From assembly GCA_027605045.1 (NCBI GenBank), contig JAQFWX010000057.1:174966-238965 (forward strand): a stretch of DNA of 64,000 bases, read 5' to 3'. The position numbers and the translations under genes are program-made. The stretch is from Phallus indusiatus (Eukaryota; Basidiomycota; Agaricomycetes; Phallales; Phallaceae). Shown here piece by piece: positions 32,377-44,600 of the stretch; position 1 is the stretch's first letter; every line of letters begins with the position of its first letter. The notes under the pieces were generated by a model. It was not told where the DNA came from, searched no databases, and saw nothing but the letters and a program-made list of their open reading frames with translations.

Positions 32377-32910
32377 ATGCACGGCGTGCAGCGCTTCTCC
32401 GACAATGACAGCGTATGGTACATTTCCAATGTCCAAGAGACTCATCGTAACACACAACAGATCAGGATTATCAAGCAAACCACCAGCGACGAGATCAAGG
32501 AGCCATTCAAGAACAATGGGATCACAGTCCTACTCGCCGTGTCGAGTGTCATCGTGCTATTCGCCATACAAGGTCATTAAGCTTATGACGATAAGGCTAG
32601 CACGAAAGGTGTGTCCATGTGATTGCTCTTCCATCAGCAACTCGCACTCATGTGATGATTAGTCGTAGAAGCTGTCCTCGGAGACGATTGCATTATCCTT
32701 TGACTTGCAATCGTCCCTGAAGGACTACAAGGAACGCATTGACACAATCAGCGTATGTATTTCCTGGTTTGGCATTCTTAGCAAACAATCACTAGGTGGT
32801 CGCCAGTGAGGTCACGCCCCTCCTTCGTCTACTCCAAAGGGATTACGCGGCATTCGACGACTTCCCGGACGCCAAAGGAAAGCAAGCCGTCGACGGTTCG
32901 AGGGGGAGGG
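32377..32910 (+). CDS. Copy C of the membrane-anchored multicopy family, state uncertain
   Basis: A start at 32377 (MHGVQRFSDNDSVWYIS) leads to DEIKEPFKNNGITVLLAVSS and VIVLFAIQGH, aligning with the IKEPF plus transmembrane core of copies A and B. After an intron near 32573-32665 comes KLSSETIALSFDLQSSLKDY, then a second intron (about 32752-32796), then VVASEVTPLLRLLQRDYAAF and DDFPDAKGKQAV. The first splice joint cannot be placed in frame with confidence and a TAA follows QGH, so the copy may also be broken. Architecture: short N-terminal region, one membrane segment, amphipathic helical tail. Family and function not recognised. Confidence 0.45.
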
Positions 32911-32920
32911 GGGGGGGGAT
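32900..32920 (+). repeat. Short G-rich tract
   Basis: A run of G broken by a single A, inside or just after the last exon of copy C. It could form a G-quadruplex and is also a place where length errors are likely. Confidence 0.7.
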
Positions 32921-33117
32921 TGCTATATCATTGATAGCCAGTGATCTTCAACAATGTAGACGTTCAGAAAATTGAAAAGCATCAGTGAAACTACTAATTA
33001 TCATTTTTCTTTAAATACTTGGTTGTGTAGAAATAGGTAGGATAATGACAACACGTTTGAGATTCCACATGCGTTGTTTAATCAGATGATTATGACTCTC
33101 GTATTTTGAGCATGCGG

Positions 33118-33262
33118 ACTTCTTGGGAGACTCTCCAGCTTAACCACCCAATTTTTATAGAAGGTATACAAACATCGAGTGATGATGCACGATACAAGCA
33201 GATCTATAATGACTGCTCTCTTATACAAAAAAGTCAGAACATCAGCTTGAGGCGTCCTGAAA
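33118..33262 (-). pseudogene. Fragment 2 of the F-box-like gene at 35285-36154
   Basis: DNA shares CTTGGGAGACTCTCCAGCTT, then GTATACAAACATC, ATACAAGCAGA and CATCAGCTTGAGGCGT with the complete gene region 35830-35970 and with fragment 1. Identity is lower than for fragment 1 and no frame is intact, so this is an older or more decayed piece, same orientation. Confidence 0.65.
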
Positions 33263-33665
33263 TGGAATAATTCAGGGCAAGAACGTCCAGAACTATCACG
33301 CGGGGCTCAGACTAAAGTGCACGACCTTGAGTAGCCTTGAGCTTGAGGTTCTAGGAGTCCAGATCCAGGCTCGACTCTACGACATCGTGCGCTAAGATCA
33401 GATAAATGGTGATGACAACTTTCTCTAAGATCGTTAAATTCAAAGATCATCTTATCTTATCTAAACCACGTGATTATCTCGGCAATTTGTAATCTTACTC
33501 CAATCGGCAGATCGATTTTGCGGCTGGGATTCGTACTTGTAATTCGGACGGTTAAAAATCTCAAGAAGCTTCCTTGAACTTGCCCATTCCCATACTCGTG
33601 CTTTATCGTTCAACTTACAACAAAATACTGATATAGAGCATTTGCCAATACACATCTGACCCAGC

Positions 33666-34930
33666 ATGAGCATTCTCGAGAAAGTATCTGCGAACAAAGC
33701 TTTCGGAGGCGTCTTGACCAAGTTTACTTTCGAGGTAAGCGTTTTTTAAGTTGTCATGTACATACATGCGGAGCGACGACTCACTGAATCTATTCAAGTC
33801 ACCGACATTGGGTCATCTCAAATCGAAGTTTAGTCTGTTTATCCCGCCTGGTGCTTCGTCGGAGAACAAAGCACCGATCTTGTATTATCTCGCTGGGCTT
33901 GAATGCACTGAAGACCATGGGTATGTGGTGTCGGCCATTGGTTTCCGAATAGATCTGATCGATATCTCATAGTCCCCAGAAAGGAGGATTTCTCAGAGAC
34001 GCCGCCGCAGAAGGCATAGCACTCGTTTTCCCAGATACTTCTCCTCGAGGTGCAGGTATCGAAGGGGAGGATGATGATTGGACATTCGGAACAGGTCAGA
34101 AAAGATATTAGTATAACAGTTGGTTATCCACTTAAATAGTTCATTAGCTGCTTCATTTTACGTCGACGCGACTTCTTCCAAATGGTCAAAGTATTACAAT
34201 ATGTATACACATGTCCGCGTTGAGATTCCTTCAATCCTCGAGAAGCAAGGGTTGCCCTTGGTTAGTGCGATATTTTTAGTGTAGTCCAACCAGCTTAACC
34301 CAGACGGTCAAGTAGGACTTTGCACGCCAATCCATATTTGGACACTCCATGGGTGGTCATGGAGCATTGACACTATATTTGAAGTCCCTGAGCCAACCCA
34401 GCCCATATCTATCCGTGTCAGCCTTTTCACCAGTTTCAAACCCAACCAAATGTCCATGGGGCGAGCGGGCGTTTGGAGGATATTTAGAAGGTGGTCTGGA
34501 AGAAGGAAAGGCCCACGATGCCACGGAGTTGATAGCCAAAGTGCAACAGAAAGTGAACATCTTGATTGACTACGTATGAAGTTCCGCTCAATTTCGAATT
34601 CTGTGATGGACTGAATTTCTGAGCTTGTTTAGGGTGATGCCGACAAGTTTTATCTCAACAAACAGCTGCTGCCTGAAAATTTCGAAGCTGCTGCTCAAGC
34701 GGCTGGCCATGATTCTAATGAAATTGCGGTTAGGAAACACCATGGCTATGATCACTCCTACTACTTTGTACGTTATCCGACGTCTTTTTAGCTGGGGAAT
34801 ATACATATTTTTCCTCTTCTAGATATCCACCTTCGCTGAAGAACATGTTAAATGTGAGTCCTTCTGTAAAGCAAATCCTTTCTCTCATATTATATTTTCA
34901 GTCCACGCCAGAATCCTAAAAAAGAATTGA
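33666..34930 (+). CDS. S-formylglutathione hydrolase (esterase D)
   Basis: Eight exons (33666-33734, 33799-33920, 33973-34094, 34148-34260, 34316-34573, 34633-34767, 34823-34853, 34902-34930) join in frame to 292 residues, normal for the family. It hydrolyses S-formylglutathione to formate and glutathione in the cytosolic formaldehyde detoxification pathway. Visible features are [20 protein letters not shown] (oxyanion region), FPDTSPRG, the nucleophile elbow [13 protein letters not shown], the acid in [12 protein letters not shown] and the catalytic His in [14 protein letters not shown]. No nearby formaldehyde dehydrogenase is present. Identification is secure. Confidence 0.95.
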
Positions 34931-35284
34931 GACTGTTGATCGTTTATAAGTCGTCAATTGCGGATGAATAAGTTTGACGCATGCCCATTTCAACTGCCGA
35001 ACTCGTTATGAAAGCAGAAACTGCTATATTAGTCTCATATCCTCCTGGACTTCTTCTAATACGCCACAAAATGAATTCTTTTCAACGTTTGCGTAACTTA
35101 CACTCGCGAACCTTTCTGAGTAATGACTTGAATTTTTGTATGAAGCGTTGAACCCCATTTTTCCGACACCGACTGCCTGTCCTCCAGAACCCCAGTGCCC
35201 GAAAGTGGCACCATTTCCATCCAATTTCTTCAAGGCGTTGGCGTTTAGAATAATACTCGAACGCCTCGTTTATATCAAGAGATA

Positions 35285-36154
35285 TCAAATTCTCCGAAGG
35301 TTCTTCGATAGGCATGGGTTCTCCTCTATGAAAAGACGCGGCGTCGCGTCGAAAAGTGAACCCCAAAGTCTGGCAATATCGCAGAATATAGACACGTTCA
35401 TGTACTCTCCGTTGTTTAATACTACGATGTTCAGTACTTTCAATGGGTGCTTGCGACTTGAAAAACGTATCGGTGTGTTTCTCTGTAACTCCCCGTAGGG
35501 TGATGGTCCATTCCGGCGGCTCAAATCAGATGATTTCGGAGTATCATAGTGAAGATAAAGCGCATCGACTGATTTTGGAAAGCAGGCCGGGAATAAACAA
35601 TTATAAGGGTCTAATGCATATCCGCCAAAATGTATGTGAATGGTGCGGAGATTGGGAAACAGACCTTTTTGAGTTAAAACGTTTCCCATAAAGTATGAAA
35701 CAGGGTCATCGTTATAAACCTTTCCCCTGAGCAATTGTCGGTGAAACCACCAAAACCTTTCACGGTCATAATGGTATGCCATTCGAAACTCCAAAGAGCG
35801 ACACCGTGTATTGAAGACATGGTCCCGTGGGAGACTCTCCATTTTGGCGACCCAATACTCATAGAAGGCCCTAGAATGTATACAGACATCCAGAGATGTA
35901 TAATACAAGCAGACCCATTGAAGCTGCTTGCTTAGACCAGAGAGTGAGAGCATCAGCTTGAGGCGTTTGTCGTAATTCAGGGAAGAATCATCCAAAACAT
36001 ATTCAACGATGATAAGCAGAACTTCGAAAGGTAAACGTTTCATGAGCGATAAATCGGGGTCGTACGCTGTTCCCAGTACGACGTTCAAGTTGGGGCGACG
36101 TTGAGGCTCGTTGAGGATGGCGGCAATGGCTTCCAAAAGGGGTCCGGGTGTCAC
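35285..36154 (-). CDS. F-box-like protein, 3' end uncertain
   Basis: A 289-residue frame starts at 36154. LPFEVLLIIVEYVL near residue 41 followed by LSLSGLSKQLQW looks like a degenerate F-box; the rest (CRSLEFRMAYHYDRERFWWF, LFPNLRTIHIHFGGY) resembles the target-binding region of basidiomycete F-box families. The frame ends at NLRRI, but the overlapping second frame 35082-35366 continues with EPSENLISLDINEAFEYYSK and WKWCHFRALGFWRT, which reads as real protein, so a frameshift or unrecognised splice near 35330 is likely. Two partial copies lie at 28755-28945 and 33118-33262. It shares an 81-base divergent promoter with RRP5. Confidence 0.6.
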   Translation of the reverse strand: MTPGPLLEAIAAILNEPQRRPNLNVVLGTAYDPDLSLMKRLPFEVLLIIVEYVLDDSSLNYDKRLKLMLSLSGLSKQLQWVCLYYTSLDVCIHSRAFYEYWVAKMESLPRDHVFNTRCRSLEFRMAYHYDRERFWWFHRQLLRGKVYNDDPVSYFMGNVLTQKGLFPNLRTIHIHFGGYALDPYNCLFPACFPKSVDALYLHYDTPKSSDLSRRNGPSPYGELQRNTPIRFSSRKHPLKVLNIVVLNNGEYMNVSIFCDIARLWGSLFDATPRLFIEENPCLSKNLRRI

Positions 36155-36235
36155 GCGGTCACATGTCTAAGTATGTAGTCGGAAGCAAAACTTCTTTCAC
36201 GAGCGGCAAGCGCGCATCTCTCCCAAATCTCTGCG

Positions 36236-39200
36236 ATGCCTAGCAAAAAACGAGTTTTAGATGAAGAGCAGCCCAAAATCTCCAAGAAAATAAAATTCAA
36301 CAATGATAATGCACCCAAAACTTCAAGTTTACTCTCTACCGAAGTCGATTTTCCTCGGGGCGGCGGGACGAATTTGACCCCGCTGGAATACAAAAGTATA
36401 CGGCAGGAAGCTATTCGAGAAGCAGATGCTGAAGCAGTCTTTGCTGTGAGTTTTATGCTCGGGTATTATCGCTGTACCTCATTCATTCTATCTGCAAAAG
36501 CATTCAGGAGAGAAAAAGAGTAAAAAGCTGAAACATGCTGAAGCTTCAAAGAACGCAGCAACTAACAAGAACAAGAAGGAGAAGGAAGGCTCTTCGAAGA
36601 AAAAAAACGATCACATTAGAGTCGAGAGATTGAATTATAAAGTCAGTCTCATTGCGCTTTTTTATTGGTCTCGGATCTTAATTAGGATTCAGCGAATTGT
36701 TGAAGGCATGAAAGTATTGGCCAAAATCATAGCTATTCAACCCCTCGCGCTACTCGTTTCGCTTCCATGTCAGCTCGTAGGACATGTACCCATCACAAAT
36801 ATCTCGTCGCAGCTCACTGATCAACTGGTCAAACTGGAGGATGAGGACGAGGATATGAACGAGGAAGATGAGGAGACTATTAATGCAAACCAACCTTTGG
36901 AGCTTCTCGAGATATTCAAGGTTGGGCAGTATGTTCAGGCTGTGGTAACAGGCGTAAAGTCACCTGGTACTACTGCTGATGGAATTGTTGGGACGCGACG
37001 GCGGTTAGACGAGGTGGAGCGGGCAAGTCAGCGTGTTGAGCTCAGTCTCGTGCCTGAACAAGTAAATACCGGCGTCTCAAAGGATGATTTGGTTTCTGGA
37101 CTTGTACGGTCTCTCTCATCAGTAAAGGGATTATCTAAAACGCTAATTATTCTTCAGGTATTGCCCGGCGCTGTTCAATCGGTTGAGGATCATGGTTACA
37201 TTCTTGATTTAGGGATTGAGGAAACAACAGGATTTTTATCATTCAAAGATGCCGAAGATGCAGGGCTGCCCAAGCTACGGGTAGGGTATCTTCTCGCTGC
37301 TTGCGTTTCAAAACTTGCCGAAAATAAACGGACTTGTGCCGTCACTGTTCAACCTAACAAACTCAAAACATCAGCAGTACGTTGACCTTTTTCCATGTCC
37401 TTTTTTGCGACTGAATTTGAGCTTCTTCAATTTTTCCATCAGTTAACAACACTATCGAGTGTAACATCCATCCTACCTGGCACTCTAGTTCAAGCTTTAA
37501 TCACAGCTGTCCTCGGCAGCGGTCTCAACGTACAAATTCTTGGATATCTCAATGGTACCATCGATGCTTCCCACATTCCGTCTACGAACTTTGCTGAAGA
37601 TCTGAAACTGGGACAAAAAGTATGTCTTTCGTCAACTTTCTCCCAACCTTGTATTCACCGGGGTGATAGATAAAAGCTCGTATATTATGGGATTTCCCAT
37701 CAAACGAACCCCGGCAGTTTGCACTTACATTACTTCCCCATATAATTGATTTCGGAGAACCTCTCACAAGCAGCGGACAGTCCATTCAAGAAGCTTTTCC
37801 AATCGGTACGACATTGGAGTCGGTAAAAGTTACCAGAGTCGATAGCGAACACGGATTGAATGTACAAGTGCAAGAGGGAGTCTCTGGTATTGTTTATGTA
37901 TGTGTTTTTGCGCACACCTTCACGGCTTTACTAAGATATCTTACAGATTCGCCATGTTTCCGACGACCATGTACCTACTCTTCCGCCCAATACTGGGCAA
38001 TGGAAGACAGGAACCGTCCACCGAGCACGAGTTACCCAATTTCACCCTCTTGATGGCATCTTACAACTATCCATGCAACAGTCTATCTTGGACCAGAAAT
38101 TCTTGCAAGTACAGGATGTCACGGTTGGAGAAGTACTCAAGGTTTGTTTGCCATGTCTTGTTATATATATCTTTAATCTTACCTCTTTACTAGACAACGA
38201 TTAAAAAGCTAACTCCAACTGGATTATTTGTCACATTATTTGGAAATATTGATGGTGTAATCTGGCCAACCCATTACGCGGACATTATGCTGAAGCATCC
38301 TCAAAGGCGATTTAAGGAGGGTGGTACTATCAAATGCCGGGTTTGTCAATTAGTTTCTCCGTTCGTCTTTTCTTAGTTCTGTCATTCAATTAGTTCATTC
38401 ATTAGGTCTTATTGGTGAACCCCGACAAAAAACGAGTTGTATTGACAGCGAAAAGGACACTCATTGATTCAGACCTGCCCATCATATCAAAATTCGAAGA
38501 CGCTACAGTCGGCTTAATCACTCATGCTACCGTGCACAAAATTACAATCAAAGGCTTGATGGTCGAGTTTTACAACAATATTTACGCACATGTTCCTGCA
38601 AGAGAAGCAGTGTATGTCTAAAGCATTGTCCCGATATATAACTTATTGACCCTTTTTTTTAGCGAAACAGGCCAGGCCAATCTGGAGGATACATTCCCAG
38701 TTGGAAAACCCGTGAAGGTTCGCATCATTTACGTTCATGCGGAGACGAGTCACATCGCGGCCAGCATTCGTCAAGCCACGGAAGAGCCTTCCAAACCTGT
38801 CGATCAGCAGATGATACAAATTGGTGACAAAGTCAGCGGCCATATTCAAGCCATACACAAAGAACACGCGGTGATTGTTCTAGAGGATTCTAAACTAACG
38901 GCACTTCTCTCGTTGAAGAACTTGGCTAACAGCAGAGGTGCAACTGAAGAGCAGCTTCGAGCTGACGTCACCGTCGGACAGGAAATCGATGACCTTATCG
39001 TTGTATCTCATAATCCCGAGAAAGGCATCGTTATTGTTAGTAAAAAGCCGAAGGATAAAGCGAAGGCTGTCTTGCCAGAGAACGAAGGCATTAAGATAAG
39101 TACGGTACAGAAATACCAGATACTTTCCGGACGTGTTATCGACTATAAGCGCGGTGGCATTCTGCTGCATATCAATGCGGGTTTGAAAGGGTTCTTATGT

Positions 39201-41510
39201 CCCACCGACATTTCGGACAACTATGATACAGAAAACATTATTCCGGTCATAGGCACCATCGTTAAGGGCATCGTACTGAACATCGATAAACACAGAAAAG
39301 AAGTCACTTTGTCTACCCGACCTTCTCGAATGTCGCCCGACGACTCTGCAGCACCGAAGGATCCCGAGATCAGTTCCATTGAAGATCTCAAAACCGGTCT
39401 GCAGATACGTGGTTTTATCAAAAATATCACCGACCACGGCCTATATGTTACTATTGGTCGCGGGTTAGACGCGCGGGTGAAAATTAAAGAGTTATTTGAC
39501 GAGGTAAGTATTTTGTCGAAGGGAATCAATAATGTTTCTTATGGATCTTCTATTAGTTCATCAAAGACTGGAAGCCGAGGTTTTCGATAAATCAACTTGT
39601 AAACGGGAAAATAATGAGGTAGGTGTTATGCAAAGAGTCGGTCATTGCACGATCTGACCTTTTTACATAGAGTTGACAAAGAGGCAAATCAAATTGAAAT
39701 GACCTTCCGTTCTGCGGCTATCGAACTAGAACTAGAAGACTTCCAGAAGGGACAAAAGGTCGACGGGTTTGTGAAATCCAAAGAAAATTACGGCCTCTTC
39801 ATTCAAATAAAAGACACGAAAATCAGCGGTTTATGTCACAAGTCCGAGGTAATGTTTAAATCGATTAGTATAGTCGCAATTTGATTAAAAACTTTCGTCA
39901 ATTTTAGGTCACAGGTAATCAAGAAGCGGATGTCCAACAAGTATTGCAGGGTTTCGCCATCGGTGATCCTGTTAAGGCAATCATTTTGGACGTCAATCTC
40001 AAAAAACAACGCATCGCTTTTGGGTTGAAACCCTCATATTTTGATCCAGAGGACGTCCTTATGAGACCAACTGAATCTCCTGGCAATGAAGAGGAAGAGG
40101 AAGTATCTTTGCAGCCGAAGTCGGCGCAAAATGCAGACTCCCAGTCTGACGACTCGGATGAAGAGGTATGCTTTTTTCCCTGTAATATAACACGCGTTCT
40201 TCTCATCTTCCTTCAGGTTCTACTATTAGATGATTCTCACCAACGGAAAGCTCTCACGTCCTTTGAAGCCTTTGCGCAACCCAACGTAGACACGGTCCCT
40301 ATCTTGAAGACGTCTGGTTTTCAATGGTCAGGTACTGTGGAAACTGTGCATAGCGAGGAGTCAAGCTCTTCAGATAGTTCCGACGAAGAAGGCGAGGGAA
40401 AGAAGAAAAAGAAGAAGAAGAAGAAAACTATCGAGTATGACCGAACTGGAGATATGCATACCCGGCGTCCAGAATCAACAGACGATTTTGAACGTGTACT
40501 ACTCGGTTCACCTAACTCGTCGTTCCTATGGATTCAATACATGTCCTTCCAGTTACAGCTCTCCGAGATTGAAAAGGCTCGAGAAATTGGAAAACGTGCC
40601 TTACGCACGATCAACTTCCGTGAAGAAGGCGAGAAACTGAACGTCTGGGTCGCAATGCTGAACCTAGAGAACCAGTTTGGTACCGACGAAAGTTTGGATG
40701 TTGTTTTCAAAGATGCAGCTCGTGCAAACGACTCAAAGACCATTCACCTCCGTATGGCCGTCATATTCGATGAATCAGGCAAACATGAGGTATGCATGGT
40801 CCTTTTTTTCCCTCGTGCATCGGTGTCCTGAACACTCTCGCACTTGTCTAGCGCGCTATGGAGCAGTATCAAAAAACTTGTAAGAAATTTGGTCAAAGCT
40901 CGAAAGTATGGACGTTATTCGCCGAATATTATTTCAAACGTCGTGATTTCGATAACGCCCGGCAACTTCTACCACGAAGTCTTCAAAGTCTTGAGAAAAG
41001 AAAACGTGAGTTTACATGATGTTTTATGAGACACGCTGGTAATGATGACGCTCTGGTTCTAGACATCAAAACCATAAGCAAGTTTGCTCTTTTGGAATAC
41101 AAGCTCGGGGAACCAGAGCGAGGCAAGACCATCTTTGAGGGCATCGTTGATTCTCATCCGAAGCGGTGGGATCTATGGTCCGTGTATATAGACATGGAAG
41201 CAACTCAAAATAATATCCAGAGCATAAGGTATGACCGTGACATCGTTTTACAAATGTGTTCAAACCTGAATACTTTCATTAGAGGCTTGTTTGATCGAGT
41301 CCTGGCTCTTAAAATGACCAGCTTCAAAGCAAAGTATGTGGCGTCTATTCTTAACTCATTTTTTTTTTCAACTCTCATGATAATGTTCGCAGAGCGTTCT
41401 TCAAGAAATGGCTAGAGTTAGAGAAGCGTATTGGTGATGTAGATGGAGAGTCCAACGTGAAAGCCAAAGCAGTAGAATGGACGCAAAAGGCGAGCGCTGG
41501 CGCTCCCTGA
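36236..41510 (+). CDS. RRP5: RRP5-like rRNA biogenesis protein (S1 repeats plus HAT repeats)
   Basis: Large multi-exon gene of roughly 1,450-1,500 codons. The N-terminus is basic and nuclear (MPSKKRVLDEEQPKISKKIK, then a Lys-rich run). Many S1 RNA-binding repeats follow, for example VEGMKVLAKIIAIQ, GAVQSVEDHGYILDLGIEE, GDKVSGHIQAIHKEHAVIVL and GLQIRGFIKNITDHGLYVTI. An acidic linker near 40090-40430 (GEGKKKKKKKKKTIEYDR at its end) separates them from C-terminal HAT helices (SSFLWIQYMSFQLQLSEIEK, ending FFKKWLELEKRIGDVDGES). RRP5 is a nucleolar scaffold needed for both small and large subunit pre-rRNA processing; this S1-then-HAT order is diagnostic. Convergent with the kelch gene, 170 bases apart. 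Internal exon borders not all worked out. Confidence 0.92.
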
Positions 41511-41680
41511 AGCATTGTATTCGTTATATGAGAAATAATACGGATTATGATGCAAAAGGCAAACAAAAAAGAAACATAAATTTGAGTAAGAGTGAAGAAG
41601 AAAAAGAAGGTAATAACTAGCAGAACAAAAGGTGAATAATGAATACACGAAAAGAACATAGCAAAGTACGAATATTAAGC

Positions 41681-44600
41681 CTATGGGCGAGACCGTGTCC
41701 GTCCTAATCCATTTGGAAACTCGGAGTCCTGCTCGCTGGGACGTCGATTATGTGATTGAGGGTCATTTATACGTTGATGCCATGTCTCGAGTTCCTGAGA
41801 TAAAGATTCGAGATTCATCACGTTCTCATCGCTGGTAGGGCTAACTCTCTTATCCGAGAACCCCATCTGATCATCCAATAACACACGGATCTTGTGCGAA
41901 AGTTGTTCATTTTCTCGTCTTAATGCGACGTTTTCATTGTGCAATTTTTCGCTAAATGTCTCGTCTTGGCTGCCGCGCGCAGCTGTCAAAGACGCCTTCA
42001 AACTATCAATCTCTTCCTCGAGTTCCTGATTCAAAAGCTGGCGCTCGTCTGCTTCCCGCTGAATGCTCAGCAGCAAACTCTTGAGACGTTCTAGTTCCGC
42101 ATTACTGTCCTCGAGTTTTTTATAAAGCTTTGTGTTTTCTTGCGAGAGCCGCTGTGTTTGCTTCTCCAGGTCAGCGACATGGTTTCGGAGAACCTCGACA
42201 ACAGCAGAATCATCAGAGCCAGGAGTTGCACGGCCGTTGCGCGGATGCGAGTCAGGCGACGAGCCTCCTTTCAGAATAGTGACTTCTTTTTGCAAATCTT
42301 GGTTCATACTCTTGGCTTTAGACAACTCATCCTTCATTCGGCGAAGCATTTTTTCCGTATGCCTAAAGCAAAAAATAAATACGTAAGCCCCGTCGTTCAT
42401 TCATTACAGCGCGCATCAAACCCATGACGTACTTGACATAATGGACCGCTGTTTTGTAATCTTCCTCCATTTGCGCCATACGATTTTTATGGTTGTCCTC
42501 TGCCTCCGCTAAGTTACGCTCAGCAGCTTCCACACGAGCTTCCATGTTCTGGCCAGAGAAATTAGTCGTCGCGTTGCTATGTTGGACTTCATTCAATTGT
42601 TTCGATAGCGAAACAGCATGAGCCTCGGCTTCCTGATGTCGACGAGTGGCCATCTCAAGTTTCTGACTCGTGTCTTCATGCAACCGAATCTGGTCATTCA
42701 ATTTCTGCTCCAGCTCGTGAAGCCGCATTGGCATTTCAGACGTTTGTTGTCCGATCTCACTTTCGTCGATCATGAGACCGTGTTCGGTGAGGTACGCACG
42801 AAGAGTCGATAACCGCAACTCCACTTCCGAAAGCGTATTCGTCTTCTCTCGGAGCTCAACGTCTCTCGTCGCAAGATCTTTACGATAACGACCGTTATCC
42901 GTCATGGCACTCGCGAGTTGCGCTCTCAAGCCAACAAGCTGCGATCGCAAGGCGAGCTGCTCCGTTTGAAGATCCTGAACCTTCTGACGCTGCTCTCTAG
43001 TTTCCTGTTGAGCATGTCGAAGACGTTGCGAAGTCTCGTTGATTATCGCTCGCAATCCGCTAGCTTCAGCTTCTAACGCTTCATATTTTTCTTCGTGACT
43101 TCGAAGAAGCCGATCTTCATCAGCTTTCAAATCACGATGACTGTCCAACAACTGTCCGAGACCTGATGTGGTCAACGTACGAAGCGAGTCGGCCTCATCG
43201 CGAGATGCCGCCCAAGAGTTTTCGACATCTGTCAGCTTGGCACGCGCAGCCTCACATTCCACCGTTCTCACCTCGAGCTCATTCCGAAGCTCAAGCATAT
43301 CCTGCTCCAATCGAGTAATCTGGTCCGTCGCACGTCGCCATTGTTCAAGCAGCTCGTCATGTTTGGAAGCAGAAGCCTCCAAGGCAGTCTGTGCCTGTTC
43401 CAAAGCTTTGAGATGCTGATCCCTCGACTCAGTGACAGCAGCAATCTGCTCCTGAATATGTCTATCGTCCGCGTTCTTTTGCTGAGCAAGTGAATTAAGC
43501 GCCAAAAGCTTTTGGGCATGATCGTTCAAGGAGGCCTCTACGTCGGCATGTTTGTCGCGCAAATCATTGTGTTCGCGGGTTATCGTATTATGTAGACTCT
43601 CCAGGGTGTCCGCTCTCCGGAGAGCATCTGAGGCACGAGCCTCAGACTGCTCACATATTTGAAGCTGCTGTTGATAAGCCGTCTCCAAGTCGGCAACCTT
43701 CTTTTCCAAAGCCGCCTTGTTCGACGTCAAAACGGTCAACTGCTTCTCTAATTGAACAGTCCGGTCTTTCTCTAAACGAGATGCCTCATGAATCGATCCA
43801 GACTCGTACGCCGCCAATTTGGCCCTATAAAACGCTGCGTCTTGCAGGGCACTATGGCGAATGCGGTCAGCCTCCGCCATCCGCTCCGACACCATTCGCG
43901 CCTGTTCGGCTACAATAGACTAATAATAAAAAAAACCATTAATTCTCAATACTTTCATCTGCGAGAAATCCCATTACCTGAATTCTAGCTCTATCCCGCT
44001 TGAGAGAGAAAATCATATCTGCCAACTTGGCCGATTCTTCAGCAGACCCAACCGTATTCGCGCTATTGTTGTTATTGTTATTCAACATGTCTTTCATAAA
44101 GTCTTCGTCTCCTTCTAAAGGAAGCTCCGCCGTATTCCAAACGAATCCAGCCTGACTTGCTTGTAACAACGCAACACGCATCCAAGCTTCCCGACGCCTC
44201 GCAGCTTCAAGTTCTCCTTCTCTTTGTTTAAGAGTATCGACAATAATACTCCCACCAGACGAGACAGGTCTGCTTCCGCCATGATATCCATTCTGAACCG
44301 GAGGTGACCTCGTCCCAGATTGAAAGAATGCATCTCCGGGGGGCTGCGATCTATCAACATTCGGAGACGGACTGCGTACTGCCTCTTGCAGAGCGGATCC
44401 ATTACGACTCATAGCAACAGCCGCCATAATCGTTCTCGCATTGGCATTTGACGAACTTTGACCGTGTTGACTTTGATTTTGCATCATGAGAGTGGGAGAT
44501 ATCGCGCGAGAGCCGGGTACGCTACCACCGGCGGAACTCGTCGACTGTTGTGGTGGCTGCTGATGTTGAAGTTGTTGTTTCAAACGACTAGGCTCAGGGG

